A DNA stretch of 64,000 nucleotides from CALJDF01 sp038121105 (GTDB lineage Bacteria > Pseudomonadota > Alphaproteobacteria > SHVP01): NCBI GenBank assembly GCA_038121105.1, contig JAYONB010000007.1, positions 124,001 through 188,000 on the forward strand, read 5' to 3'. A program made the translations under genes and the position numbers. The notes beneath the pieces were generated by a model. The model did no database searches. It saw only the letters and a program-made list of their open reading frames with translations, and was not told the DNA's origin. This document shows, one piece after another, positions 26,501 through 35,458 of this stretch (positions are counted from its first letter, which is position 1; each line of letters starts with the position of its first letter).

Positions 26501-26797
26501 CGCGCGCTCGGATTCCGGGTCCCACACCCCAGCGTCTCTCATCCTGAGGAGGCGCCGGACGGCCAAAGCCTGCCATGGGCCTGCCGAATGGTCCCGAAGG
26601 ACGCCCACCCAATTGCCGGGGCCGAAACCCGCAAAGCGTCCGCTGGCCTCCGCGGACGCTTTGCGCGCGGCACCTTTACCCCCACCCAACTCCTCCCCCT
26701 GCGCGTCAGGGGGAGGCCGGGAGGGGGTCGCCGCGAACAACGCGCGGTACCGCCAACCCCCACCTTCATCCTCCCCCTCAAGAGGGAGAGGAGATGT
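26501..26797. repeat. Intergenic mosaic of palindromic repeats (convergent gap)
   Basis: No gene lies in these 297 bases. A diverged repeat A spans about 26539-26602. GCAAAGCGTCCGC (26631-26643) and GCGGACGCTTTGC (26652-26664) form a perfect 13-base inverted repeat with an 8-base loop. A head-to-head doublet of repeat B follows (26685-26728 forward, 26753-26793 inverted). The order resembles the mosaic at 12909-13238, which points to shared origin or common insertion preference at convergent gene ends. Confidence 0.82.
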
Positions 26798-27679
26798 TCA
26801 ATGCGTCGATGGGGGTGACGCCACCATCAACGCATCATCCACCACCTCGATCTCCACCGGCGTCGTCAACCGGTTGTCGCCGTCCAACTGCACGGGCTTG
26901 CCCGCGGGCGCCGCAATGCGCATCCGCTGCGCTGGGACGATCCGCACGTCCGGCAAGGCATAGAGGTTGCCGCGCATATAGGCCGCGCCGTAGCGCATCA
27001 GGTTCCACCGCCCGTGCCGCAGGCCGATCAGCACATGAAGGTCGCGCCCCGTCAGCCGCGCCGCGGGCGCGACGACCTTATCGCCGGCATAGCGCGCCGC
27101 ATTGGTGACGATTACCGAAGACACGCGATGGACCGCGCCGTCGATCTCGACATCGAACACCGTGTCGCCTTCGGCGATCAGCGCCCGCACCAGCGCGATG
27201 TAATAGGCGGTTTGCCCGAGCCGTTTCTTCAATCCGGGCGAAAGAAACTTCACCGCCGCCGCGTCGGCACCCGCACCGGCCGTCAGTATGAAATGCCGCC
27301 CGTTGGCGCGGCCCACCGTCACCGGGGTCAACGACCCGTCGGCCAGAACGGCGGCGAGCCCCGCCGCATCGCCGGGCAGCCCGAGTTCCAGCGCCAACAC
27401 GTTGATCGTCCCCAGCGGCAACGTGGCGAAGCCGGGCCGCGCCCCGTCGCGCCTCATCAGCCCTTCCACCACTTCGTTGATGGTCCCATCGCCGCCGGCC
27501 GCCACCACGAGATCGGCGTCGGCCGCCCGGGCCACGTCGGTCGCATGATCCGGCCCCTCCGTAGCAACGACCTCAGCTGCCACCCCGCGCGCGCCCAGCG
27601 CCGCCACCACCCCGTCCAGCAACGCGGTGCGCCGCTTGCCGGCGGTCGGGTTGTGAATGATCAGAATGCGCCGCGTCAT
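26798..27679 (-). CDS. Diacylglycerol kinase family lipid kinase (YegS/BmrU-like)
   Basis: The 293-residue protein has the DAGK catalytic domain: HNPTAGKR near residue 9, AAGGDGTINEV at 60-70 (nucleotide loop) and TLPLGTINVLALELGLPGD near 86. The C-terminal domain ends with QLDGDNRLTTPVEIEV. Such enzymes phosphorylate diacylglycerol, sphingoid bases or phosphatidylglycerol at the membrane; the lipid here is unknown. The ATG at 27679 is the natural start. It ends beside the repeat mosaic and is 13 bases downstream of the molybdoenzyme gene. Confidence 0.88.
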   Translation of the reverse strand: MTRRILIIHNPTAGKRRTALLDGVVAALGARGVAAEVVATEGPDHATDVARAADADLVVAAGGDGTINEVVEGLMRRDGARPGFATLPLGTINVLALELGLPGDAAGLAAVLADGSLTPVTVGRANGRHFILTAGAGADAAAVKFLSPGLKKRLGQTAYYIALVRALIAEGDTVFDVEIDGAVHRVSSVIVTNAARYAGDKVVAPAARLTGRDLHVLIGLRHGRWNLMRYGAAYMRGNLYALPDVRIVPAQRMRIAAPAGKPVQLDGDNRLTTPVEIEVVDDALMVASPPSTH

Positions 27680-27692
27680 CGCGGCCCAGGCC

Positions 27693-29738
27693 TCAGGCGA
27701 TTTTCAGCCAGACCGCGGTGTCGTGGAACGCGGCCCCGCCGTTGGGCGGCGGCGAATCCGCCCCCGTCAGCGCGTTGATCCCAATCCCATCGACGAACGC
27801 CTTGTTGGGCCAAATCCCTTCAACGATCACGACGTCGGGCTGCACGCCGTCGAACAGCTGGGCATGCACCTTCACTTCGCCGCGCTTGTTGCCCAGCACC
27901 ACCAACGCCGCGTCGGTCACGCCGAGCCCAGCGGCGGTGTCGGGATGGATCATCACCTTGGGCCGGCCTTCGCGCTTGGTCGAGGTCGGCGTTTCGGTGA
28001 ACGACGAATTGAGATAGCTGCGCGCCGGGGCCGTCACCATGCGCAACGGATGCGCGTCGTCGACCTCCTCGATGACCTCTTGATGATCGGGCAACGGCGG
28101 CATCACCGCGGCATCGGGCCCCAAGTCTGCCCAACGCGGCGCGAAATGAAACTTGCCGTCGTCATGGGGAAAGCCGTTGACGAAATGCGCGGTGTCGAAA
28201 TCGGGCATGCAATCTATCCAGTTGTCGTCCCACGCCGCCGCTTCGGGCCACCCCGAGGCGCGCAACGTCGCATCGACCAGTTCGCGCGCGGTCATCCCAA
28301 AACCGGGATGCTCGGCACCGACCCGCGCGGCGATGCCTTGCAAGACTTCGTGGTTGGAGCGCGACTCGGCCAATGGCTCGATGGCCTGCAAGCCAAGCTG
28401 CAAGTACGAATGCCCCCCGCCGATGTAGAAATCGTCGTGTTCGAGGAACGTCGTCGCCGGCAGCACCAGATCGGCGGCCTCGGCCGTTTCGGTCATGAAC
28501 TGCTCGTGCACGCACACGAACAAATCGTCGCGGGCAAAACCCTGGCGCACCAAATTGTGCTCCGGCGCCACCACGACCGGGTTGGTGCTCTGGATCAACA
28601 TCGCCGTCACCGGCGGTCCGTCGCCGAGATCGCGTTTGTCGCCGGTCAGCACCGGCCCGATACGCGACATGTCCAACGTCCGGATCGACGGATCGATCGC
28701 ATCCAAGCCTTCGATCAAGGTCGAATCGAGATGGTAGATATCGGAATTGCTGAAGAACGCGCCGCCGCCCGGCACCAGCCATTTGCCGGTCACGCTCGGC
28801 AGGCACGAGACCGCATGCACGTTGGCCGCCCCGTTGCGCGAGCGCGAAAAACCGTACCCCACGCGGATGAATGCCCGTTCGGTGGCGCCATAGGCGCGAG
28901 CGAAACCGACGATCTCGTCGACGCTCAACCCGGTGATGCGCGCCGCCCATTCGGGCGTCCGGGTCTTGAGGTGTTCTTCCAGCTCGTCCGGCACGTCGGT
29001 GTAGCGCGCCATGTAATCGCGATCGGCATAGCCTTCGGCAAACAGCACATGCATCATCGCCGCCGCCAGCGCGCCGTCGGTGCCGGGCCGCAAGCAAATA
29101 TGCTGATCCGCCACTTCCGCCGAACCGTTGCGATAGGGATCGACCACGATCAGCTTCGCCCCGCGTTCCTTGCGCGCCCGCGCCACGTGGTTCATCACGT
29201 TGACTTGCGTCGCCACCGCATTGGTGCCCCACAGGATGACCATGTCGGCCTCGGCCATCTCGTACGGGCTTGCGCCCATGAACGCGCCGACGCCGGCCTT
29301 CCAACCGGGATGCACCGTGCCGGTGCAAATCGTCTTCTTCATGCCCGAATAGCGCATCACGTGGCGCAACCGGTTGATCCCGTCGCGCTGCACCCGGCCC
29401 ATCGTGCCCGCGTAGTAGTAGGGCCACACCGCTTCGCTGCCCAACGACTGCGTCGCTTGCGTGAACTTCTCAGCGACAAGATCGAGCGCATCGTCCCAGC
29501 CGATCGGCGCAAACCCGCCCCCGGCTTGTTTGAGGAGCGGCGTCGTCAGTCGATCCGGGTGATGCACGCGCTCGGCATAACGCGCGACCTTGGCGCAGAC
29601 CACGCCGTCGGTATAGCGCTGGGTCTTGGCCCCGCGCACCCGCCCGATCGTCTGGGCATCCAACCGCTCGATCTCCAGCGCACACTGGCTCGGACAATCG
29701 TGCGGACACGTCGAAAAAACCGTCTGGGGCATATCCAT
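27693..29738 (-). CDS. Molybdopterin oxidoreductase with N-terminal [4Fe-4S] site
   Basis: This 681-residue enzyme belongs to the DMSO-reductase superfamily, using a bis-guanine-dinucleotide molybdenum cofactor. The N-terminal cluster motif is CPHDCPSQC at residues 10-18 with a fourth cysteine in GVVCAKVARY. Cofactor-binding blocks include WGTNAVATQVN, LIQSTNPVVVAPEH and the C-terminal VEGIWPNKAFVDGIG. No signal peptide or Tat motif is seen, so it is probably cytoplasmic. The ATG at 29738 is chosen as closest to the cluster. No electron-transfer partner is adjacent, and the substrate cannot be assigned. Confidence 0.87.
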   Translation of the reverse strand: MDMPQTVFSTCPHDCPSQCALEIERLDAQTIGRVRGAKTQRYTDGVVCAKVARYAERVHHPDRLTTPLLKQAGGGFAPIGWDDALDLVAEKFTQATQSLGSEAVWPYYYAGTMGRVQRDGINRLRHVMRYSGMKKTICTGTVHPGWKAGVGAFMGASPYEMAEADMVILWGTNAVATQVNVMNHVARARKERGAKLIVVDPYRNGSAEVADQHICLRPGTDGALAAAMMHVLFAEGYADRDYMARYTDVPDELEEHLKTRTPEWAARITGLSVDEIVGFARAYGATERAFIRVGYGFSRSRNGAANVHAVSCLPSVTGKWLVPGGGAFFSNSDIYHLDSTLIEGLDAIDPSIRTLDMSRIGPVLTGDKRDLGDGPPVTAMLIQSTNPVVVAPEHNLVRQGFARDDLFVCVHEQFMTETAEAADLVLPATTFLEHDDFYIGGGHSYLQLGLQAIEPLAESRSNHEVLQGIAARVGAEHPGFGMTARELVDATLRASGWPEAAAWDDNWIDCMPDFDTAHFVNGFPHDDGKFHFAPRWADLGPDAAVMPPLPDHQEVIEEVDDAHPLRMVTAPARSYLNSSFTETPTSTKREGRPKVMIHPDTAAGLGVTDAALVVLGNKRGEVKVHAQLFDGVQPDVVIVEGIWPNKAFVDGIGINALTGADSPPPNGGAAFHDTAVWLKIA

Positions 29739-29834
29739 GGCGGCCACGTTAATTGGGGCACTCCGGAGCGGCAAGGCGGACGCGGGTCAATACCGACGGC
29801 CCAATGGATCAGCACTCGGACGCACGGCTCCGAG

Positions 29835-29879
29835 CCAACTCCTCCCCCTCACCGAGGGGGAGGGCAGGGAGGGGGTTGG
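29835..29879. repeat. Repeat B, single forward copy
   Basis: CCAACTCCTCCCCCT and its distal complement AGGGGGAGG, followed by GGGAGGGGGTTGG, form a nested palindrome with outer CCAAC and GTTGG arms. This copy is alone in the 221-base gap between the divergent molybdoenzyme and ABC transporter genes; the other copies come in inverted pairs. Confidence 0.75.
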
Positions 29880-29959
29880 TCACATCTCGCCAAAGCGAAG
29901 GGTTTGGCCCGGATTCCGCCGCCATGCTATGGTCCGCCGCAACGACCACGGGAGTTGCA

Positions 29960-31762
29960 TTGACCTCCACCAGCCCCGGCCCCGCGGCGAAGGGCACGAC
30001 CAAGGCCCTCCTGGCCCGGCTCTTTCGCGGCTATATCGGCAAGCATTGGCGCAAACTGACGGTCGCGATGATCGCGATGGCGGTCGTTGCCGCGACGACG
30101 GCGGCCTATGCCCGAATCATGCAGCCCCTCACCGACCTCGTGTTCGTCGACCGCGACGCCACCGGGATGATCGTGGTGCCGCTGATCTTCATCGGCATCG
30201 CCGTCGTCAAGGCCGCCGCCACCTACGTGCAGTCCTATCTGATGGGCGTGTTCGGCCAGCGCATCATCGCCGATGTGCAAAACGCGCTGTTCGCCCACAT
30301 CATTCGCGCCGACATCGCGTTCTTTCATTCCACCGCCACCGGCGGGCTGATCTCGAACTTCCTCAACGATGCGAACCTGCTGCGCGAAGCCCTCAACAAA
30401 GCCCTCACCGGCATTTCGAAGGATTCGCTCACGCTGATCTTCCTCGTCGGCGTGTTGTTCTGGACCGACTGGAAGCTCGCCTTCATCGCCACCGTGGTGT
30501 TCCCGCTCGCCATCTTGCCGATCCGCACACTAGGCAAACGCATGCGCAAGGCGTCGACGCAAAACCAAGAACGCACCGGCGCGTTCAGCGCGCTGTTGGG
30601 CGAGACGTTCGCCGGCGCCCGCCACATCAAGGCCTACGGGATGGAGGCGCACGAGACCGAACGCGCCCGCCAATCCAACGAACACCGCTTGGCCGCCATG
30701 TTCAAAGTGATCCGCGCCCGCGCCGCCGCCACCCCGGCCATCGAAATCTTGGGCGGCATCGCCGCCGCGGCTGTGGTGTTCTACGCCGCCGGTATCGGCG
30801 ATGTTCAAAACCGCATGACCGCGGGCGAATTCTTTACGTTCATCACCGCGCTCGGCCTCGCCTACCAACCCTTGCGCTCGATCGCCAATCTCAATAGCGC
30901 CCTACAAGAAGGCCTCGCTGCCGCGCAACGCATCTTCTCGATGCTCGATACCGAACCCACCATCCAAGACGCCCCAGACGCCAAACCGCTCGACATCGCG
31001 GGCGGCGCGGTGCGCTTCGAGGGCGTTACCCATGCCTATAGCGACGGCGCACCTGCGTTGCGCGACATCTCCTTCGATGTCCCGGCAGGCCAGACCGTCG
31101 CGTTGGTCGGTCCGTCGGGCGCCGGCAAATCGACCGCGCTCAATCTCATCCCGCGCTTCTACGATACCGAGCACGGCCGCGTGACCATCGACGGCCAGGA
31201 CGTCAAAACCGTGATCCAGGCCAGCCTGCGCGCCGCCATTGGGTTGGTCAGCCAAGAATCGACCCTGTTCAACGACACCATCCGCGCCAACATCGCCTAC
31301 GGTCGGCCCGGCGCCTCGGACGACGAGATCGAAGCCGCCGCGAAGGCGGCCGCCGCACACGACTTTATTTCCGACCTGCCGCAGGGCTATCACACCCCGG
31401 TCGGCGAATCCGGCCTCAAACTGTCGGGCGGCCAACGTCAACGCATCGCCATCGCCCGCGCCGTCCTCAAGGACGCCCCGATCCTGCTGTTGGACGAAGC
31501 CACCTCGGCGCTCGACGCCGATTCCGAGCGCCAAGTGCAAGACGCCCTCAAGCGGCTCAGCACCGGCCGCACCACGCTTGTCGTCGCGCACCGGCTGTCC
31601 ACCGTGATCGACGCCGACCGCATCATCGTGCTCGACGACGGCGCCATCGTGGCCGCCGGTACCCATAACGATTTGCTTGCCCGCGGCGGGCTCTACGCCA
31701 AACTCTACGCGTTGCAGGGACAACCCGATTCTCCGGACGCACCCGCCCGCGCGCAGGGCTAA
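29960..31762 (+). CDS. msbA: MsbA-like lipid exporter ABC transporter
   Basis: The 600-residue half-transporter has six N-terminal membrane helices and a C-terminal ATPase. Walker A is GPSGAGKST near residue 385, the signature LSGGQRQRIAIARA near 487 and Walker B ILLLDEATSALD near 508, with the H-loop in VVAHRLSTV. The TTG at 29960 is chosen because GGGAG lies 5 bases ahead; an ATG at 29924 lacks a site and would add an unlikely N-terminus. Next to lpxK and two acyltransferases it most likely flips lipid A core across the inner membrane. Confidence 0.9.
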   Translation: MTSTSPGPAAKGTTKALLARLFRGYIGKHWRKLTVAMIAMAVVAATTAAYARIMQPLTDLVFVDRDATGMIVVPLIFIGIAVVKAAATYVQSYLMGVFGQRIIADVQNALFAHIIRADIAFFHSTATGGLISNFLNDANLLREALNKALTGISKDSLTLIFLVGVLFWTDWKLAFIATVVFPLAILPIRTLGKRMRKASTQNQERTGAFSALLGETFAGARHIKAYGMEAHETERARQSNEHRLAAMFKVIRARAAATPAIEILGGIAAAAVVFYAAGIGDVQNRMTAGEFFTFITALGLAYQPLRSIANLNSALQEGLAAAQRIFSMLDTEPTIQDAPDAKPLDIAGGAVRFEGVTHAYSDGAPALRDISFDVPAGQTVALVGPSGAGKSTALNLIPRFYDTEHGRVTIDGQDVKTVIQASLRAAIGLVSQESTLFNDTIRANIAYGRPGASDDEIEAAAKAAAAHDFISDLPQGYHTPVGESGLKLSGGQRQRIAIARAVLKDAPILLLDEATSALDADSERQVQDALKRLSTGRTTLVVAHRLSTVIDADRIIVLDDGAIVAAGTHNDLLARGGLYAKLYALQGQPDSPDAPARAQG

Positions 31763-31771
31763 GCACCACCC

Positions 31772-32491
31772 GTGCTCAAACGTCTGACCCGAAAACCGTT
31801 CGTCCAGGCCCTCATCGGCGGGCTTGCCGCGGGCTATCTCCTGCTGGTGCGCTACACCACGCGCTGGGAAGTGATCGGCGACGACACCGCGGCCGACCTA
31901 TGGAACAGCGGCCAACCCTTCGTACTCGCCTTCTGGCATGGCCGTTTGTTGCTGATCGGCGCCCATTGGCGGCGCAAGGTGCCGATGAACATGCTGATCT
32001 CGCAGCACGCCGACGGCGAACTGATCGCCCGCGCGGTCGGCCATGTCGGCATCGGCACCGTGCGCGGCTCGTCCAAGCGAGGCGGCGCGGCCGCCGTGCG
32101 CAGCATGGTCAAGGCGGCCCGGTCGGGCGAATGTCTGGGCTTCACCCCCGACGGCCCGCGCGGGCCGCGCATGCGCGCCTCCAAAGGCGTGATCGATGTC
32201 GCGCGTCTCACCGGCCTGCCCATCATACCGGTCACGTTGTCGACCCGCGGCCACCGCGTGCTCAACACCTGGGACCGGTTCTGCCTACCCCATCCCTTCA
32301 CCCGCGCTGTGGTGATTTGGGGCGCGCCGATGACGGTGGCGCGCGACGCTGATGCGGCGGCCTGCGAAACCGCACGCGCGACGCTCGAAGCCGACATGAT
32401 CCGCATGACCGAAGCGGCCGACCAGGCCTGCGGCCGCGCGCCCGTACCGCCCGGCGATCCGGCGCCCACCCCCGCTTCGGCGACAACCTGA
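31772..32491 (+). CDS. DUF374 lysophospholipid-acyltransferase-like protein
   Basis: The 239-residue DUF374 protein has an N-terminal membrane anchor and acyltransferase-like blocks: FVLAFWHGRLLLIG near residue 50, GSSKRGGAAAVRSM near 98 and FTPDGPRGPRMRASKGVID near 124. Related proteins sit in lipid A gene clusters of alphaproteobacteria and are presumed to act on lipopolysaccharide or phospholipid acyl chains. The GTG start is 9 bases after the msbA-like stop. Its TGA stop shares one base with the lpxK ATG (TGATG). Confidence 0.85.
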   Translation: MLKRLTRKPFVQALIGGLAAGYLLLVRYTTRWEVIGDDTAADLWNSGQPFVLAFWHGRLLLIGAHWRRKVPMNMLISQHADGELIARAVGHVGIGTVRGSSKRGGAAAVRSMVKAARSGECLGFTPDGPRGPRMRASKGVIDVARLTGLPIIPVTLSTRGHRVLNTWDRFCLPHPFTRAVVIWGAPMTVARDADAAACETARATLEADMIRMTEAADQACGRAPVPPGDPAPTPASATT

Positions 32492-33471
32492 TGCGCGCAC
32501 CTGCCTTTTGGTCGCCCGGGCACACCCTACTGCCCACCCTGCTCAGCCCGCTCGGCGCGCTCTACGGGATCGCGGGCCGCATCCGGCGCGCCACCGCCAA
32601 CGCGGTACGCCCACCGGTCCCGGTCATCTGTTTGGGCAACATCACCGTGGGCGGCGCCGGCAAGACGCCCGCAACCCTTGCCGTGGCGCGTCACCTCAAA
32701 GCTCATGGCCGCAACCCGCACATCCTCACCCGCGGCTACGGCGGCAGCGCCACGGGCCCCTTGCGGGTCGATCCCAACCACAGCGCCCGCGAAGTCGGCG
32801 ACGAAGCGGTTCTGCTGGCCCGCGTTGCGCCCACCTGGGTCGGCGCCGACCGGGTCGAGACCGCGCGCTTCGCGGTGGCGGCCGGGGCCGACATCGTGGT
32901 GATGGACGACGGCTATCAAAACCCCGATCTCGCGCAGGATCTGTCCTTCCTGGTGGTCGACGGCGGCTTCGGTCTGGGCAACGGGCACCTGCTGCCCGCC
33001 GGCCCCTTGCGCGAACGCCCCGCCGATGCGCTCGCCCGCGCCACCGCGGTGATCTACATCGTCGATCCGGGGGGCGATGCCGCCGGCCCGCCGCCGCCCG
33101 GCATCGAACGCGTCCCGGTCTTTCCCGCCCGCCTGGAGCCGACGCCCGAGGCCGCGCTTTTCGTCGACCACCCGGTCATTGCCTTTGCCGGCATCGGTCG
33201 CCCCGCCAAGTTCTTCAACACGTTGCGCGCGATGGGCATTCGCGTGGTCGAAACCTATGGCTTTCCCGACCATCACGTCTTCACGGCAGACGACATGATG
33301 GTCCTGCTCGATGCCGCCGTGGCGCGCGACGCCAAACTCGTCACCACCGAAAAAGACGCCGTCCGCCTACCGCCCGAAGCGCGCGACATGGTCGAGGTCC
33401 TCCACGTCGCCCTGCAGTTCGACGATCCAAAAGCGCTCGACACCCTGCTCTCTCCGGTGCTGGATGACTGA
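32491..33471 (+). CDS. lpxK: Tetraacyldisaccharide 4'-kinase
   Basis: LpxK phosphorylates the 4' position of the lipid A disaccharide at the cytoplasmic face of the inner membrane. The 326-residue protein has the expected P-loop within NITVGGAGKTP near residue 50, and DDGYQNPDLAQDL near 139, VDGGFGLGNG near 154 and VTTEKDAVRLP near 283. It overlaps the preceding gene by one base. In many alphaproteobacteria waaA lies between the DUF374 gene and lpxK; here it is absent. Confidence 0.95.
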   Translation: MRAPAFWSPGHTLLPTLLSPLGALYGIAGRIRRATANAVRPPVPVICLGNITVGGAGKTPATLAVARHLKAHGRNPHILTRGYGGSATGPLRVDPNHSAREVGDEAVLLARVAPTWVGADRVETARFAVAAGADIVVMDDGYQNPDLAQDLSFLVVDGGFGLGNGHLLPAGPLRERPADALARATAVIYIVDPGGDAAGPPPPGIERVPVFPARLEPTPEAALFVDHPVIAFAGIGRPAKFFNTLRAMGIRVVETYGFPDHHVFTADDMMVLLDAAVARDAKLVTTEKDAVRLPPEARDMVEVLHVALQFDDPKALDTLLSPVLDD

Positions 33472-33528
33472 CCCCATCTCACCACCGCCCGGTCCTTCCT
33501 CCGCCCCCGCGCCGAGGAGGCCGACCGC

Positions 33529-34431
33529 GTGTCCATGACCGACGCCGACACCCGCCCGCCCACGCGCCGGGTGCGCCACGCAATAGAAGGCCTCGGCGTC
33601 TCCGCGCTCGTCGCGCTGTGCCGATTGCTTTCGGTCGATGCCGCCTCCGCCCTCGGCGGCGCGGTCGCGCGCACCCTGGGCCCGCGCCTCGCGCTCACCC
33701 GCCGTGCCGCGCGGCACTATGCCCGCGCCTTCCCCGACGCGACCGAGACCGAGGTCGCGACCGCGATGCGCGCGATGTGGGACAACTTGGGCCGCACCGC
33801 GTTCGAATACCCCAACCTCACCAAGATCGAGTGCTACACCGGCACCCGCGTCACCGTGCGCGGCGCGGAACACGTCGATGCGCTACGCGACGACGGCCGC
33901 ACCGGGATTTTCTTCTCGGGCCACATCGCCAATTGGGAAATCATGCCGCTCGCGGTCGCGCAACGCGGCTGCGACATCTCGCTGGTCTACCGCGCCGCCA
34001 ACAACCCGCATGTCGATCAAATGATCCTGCGCGCCCGGGGCGCCATCACCCATACCCACGTGCCCAAGGGCACCCCCGGCGCGCGGCAAATGGTGCGCCT
34101 CATCAAAGACGGTGGCCACCTCGGCATGTTGGTCGATCAAAAACACAACGGCGGCATCGAGGTGCCGTTCTTCGGTCACCCCGCAATGACCGCGCCGGCC
34201 ATCGCGCAGCTCGCCCTCAAATACGATCTGCCCCTGGTGCCTTGCGCCGTCCGCCGCACCCACGGCGCCCATTTTGAGGTCACGATTCATCCGCCGCTGA
34301 CACACCCCAACACCGGCGATGCGACCGCCGACGTGCGCACCCTGATGGGCACGATCAACACATTCCTAGAAGACGCCATCCGCGCCAATCCACCCCACTG
34401 GATGTGGCTGCATCGGCGCTGGATGGATTAG
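33529..34431 (+). CDS. Lipid A late acyltransferase (LpxL/HtrB family)
   Basis: The 300-residue inner-membrane enzyme adds a secondary acyl chain to lipid A. The catalytic H(x4)E motif is in SGHIANWEIMPL near residue 127, and LVDQKHNGGIEVPFFG near 200 is the conserved substrate segment. The C-terminus ends in WMWLHRRW as in the family. The GTG at 33529 has GGAGG 8 bases ahead. It is the last gene of the lipid A group, and its stop overlaps the stop of the convergent M23 gene by four bases. LpxL and LpxM specificity cannot be told apart. Confidence 0.9.
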   Translation: MSMTDADTRPPTRRVRHAIEGLGVSALVALCRLLSVDAASALGGAVARTLGPRLALTRRAARHYARAFPDATETEVATAMRAMWDNLGRTAFEYPNLTKIECYTGTRVTVRGAEHVDALRDDGRTGIFFSGHIANWEIMPLAVAQRGCDISLVYRAANNPHVDQMILRARGAITHTHVPKGTPGARQMVRLIKDGGHLGMLVDQKHNGGIEVPFFGHPAMTAPAIAQLALKYDLPLVPCAVRRTHGAHFEVTIHPPLTHPNTGDATADVRTLMGTINTFLEDAIRANPPHWMWLHRRWMD

Positions 34432-35240
34432 GGCGTCATCGGCCCGACGATCGTCGTGGGATCGATCCGCACCTTGAACCAATTGATGCGCCAGTCGAGG
34501 TGCGGCCCGGTCGCCCGCCCGCCCGCGCCGACGGTCCCCATCGGATCGCCTTGCGCCAGCACCTCGCCCACCTTCACCGTCACCGTGTCCATGTGGAGGA
34601 ACGCCGAGGATACCCCGTGGCCATGGTCGAGAATGATCGTGCCGCCGGTGTAGTAATGATCGGTCGCCGCCAGGGTCACGCGGCCGGCCGCGGGCGCCAC
34701 CACCGGCGTGCCGGTCGGCGCGGCGATATCGACGCCGTAGTGCGGCCGCCTGGGTTGGCCGTTCAAGATGCGCTGCGAGCCGTAAACCCCCGAGATGCGC
34801 CCGCGCGACGGCCAAATGAAATCTTGCGCAAACCAGGTCTCGGGCAAATCGTTGGCCCGGGCCGCGCCGATCTCCGCGTTGTTGCGCCGAATCTGCGCGA
34901 GGTCCTCGGCGTTGGGCGTCACTTGGCGCGGCGGCAGCCCGTCGATGCGCTGCACGTCGTAGGTGCGCTTGGCGACCTCCAAGTTGCGCACCTCTTCGCG
35001 ACCGTCGGCAAAACGCACGCGCAAACGCACCGGCCCCTCATGATCGCGCCCGAAGCCGAACACGAACCGCCCCTCGGGCGAGACCCGCAGCGCTCGATCG
35101 TCCAAGAAAACATCCGCGCCCGGTCCCGCCGCCCCGCGGATCAACCCGCCCTGCACGAAGGCGCCGTCCAGCGCGATCTCGGCCGCCACGGCAGGCATCG
35201 CCCACAGTAGCGCAACGACAAGACCGGCCAACCCGCGCAT
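34428..35240 (-). CDS. M23 (LytM) peptidase
   Basis: This exported 270-residue protein has a signal peptide (residues 1-19), an Ig-like middle part and a C-terminal LytM domain. Zinc ligands of the first motif are in YGVDIAAPTGTPV (H precedes Y, D in VDI). The HxH motif is GPHLDWRIN, so the final zinc histidine is replaced by aspartate, a variant I recall in a proteobacterial M23 subgroup. It may still cut peptidoglycan, or act as an activator. The ATG at 35240 follows the DUF2093 stop by 2 bases, so xseA, DUF2093 and this gene form one unit. Confidence 0.88.
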   Translation of the reverse strand: MRGLAGLVVALLWAMPAVAAEIALDGAFVQGGLIRGAAGPGADVFLDDRALRVSPEGRFVFGFGRDHEGPVRLRVRFADGREEVRNLEVAKRTYDVQRIDGLPPRQVTPNAEDLAQIRRNNAEIGAARANDLPETWFAQDFIWPSRGRISGVYGSQRILNGQPRRPHYGVDIAAPTGTPVVAPAAGRVTLAATDHYYTGGTIILDHGHGVSSAFLHMDTVTVKVGEVLAQGDPMGTVGAGGRATGPHLDWRINWFKVRIDPTTIVGPMTP

Positions 35241-35242
35241 CG

Positions 35243-35458
35243 CTATTTCCGCTGCTGGCGCAACTCTTCGGAGCGCTTGAACGAAATATCGGCCGTCGCG
35301 TAGGCCTCTTGCACGTCCCAATCCCAATAGCGCAAATCCTGCAAGGTGATTTGCGCACCCGTCACGGCGCAAACCACATAGCTGCCCGGTACGATCACAT
35401 CGAAACTGCCCGAGTGGTATTTCAGTTTGGCTTCGCCGCCGCCTTTCGGTCCGTGCAT
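35243..35458 (-). CDS. DUF2093 protein
   Basis: This small 71-residue protein of unknown function has the DUF2093 pattern: KYHSGSFDVIVPGSYVVCAV, GAQITLQDLRYW and QEAYATADISF. The two-strand beta start with a cysteine resembles zinc-binding folds but only one cysteine is present. It is always small and found beside xseA in alphaproteobacteria. Its ATG shares one base with the xseA stop (TAATG), indicating translational coupling. Confidence 0.85.
   Translation of the reverse strand: MHGPKGGGEAKLKYHSGSFDVIVPGSYVVCAVTGAQITLQDLRYWDWDVQEAYATADISFKRSEELRQQRK

Noticed and set aside
27657..29963. Plus-strand open frame of 768 codons
   Set aside because: It is fully antisense to the molybdoenzyme, whose cofactor motifs are clear; the product has no recognisable domain.
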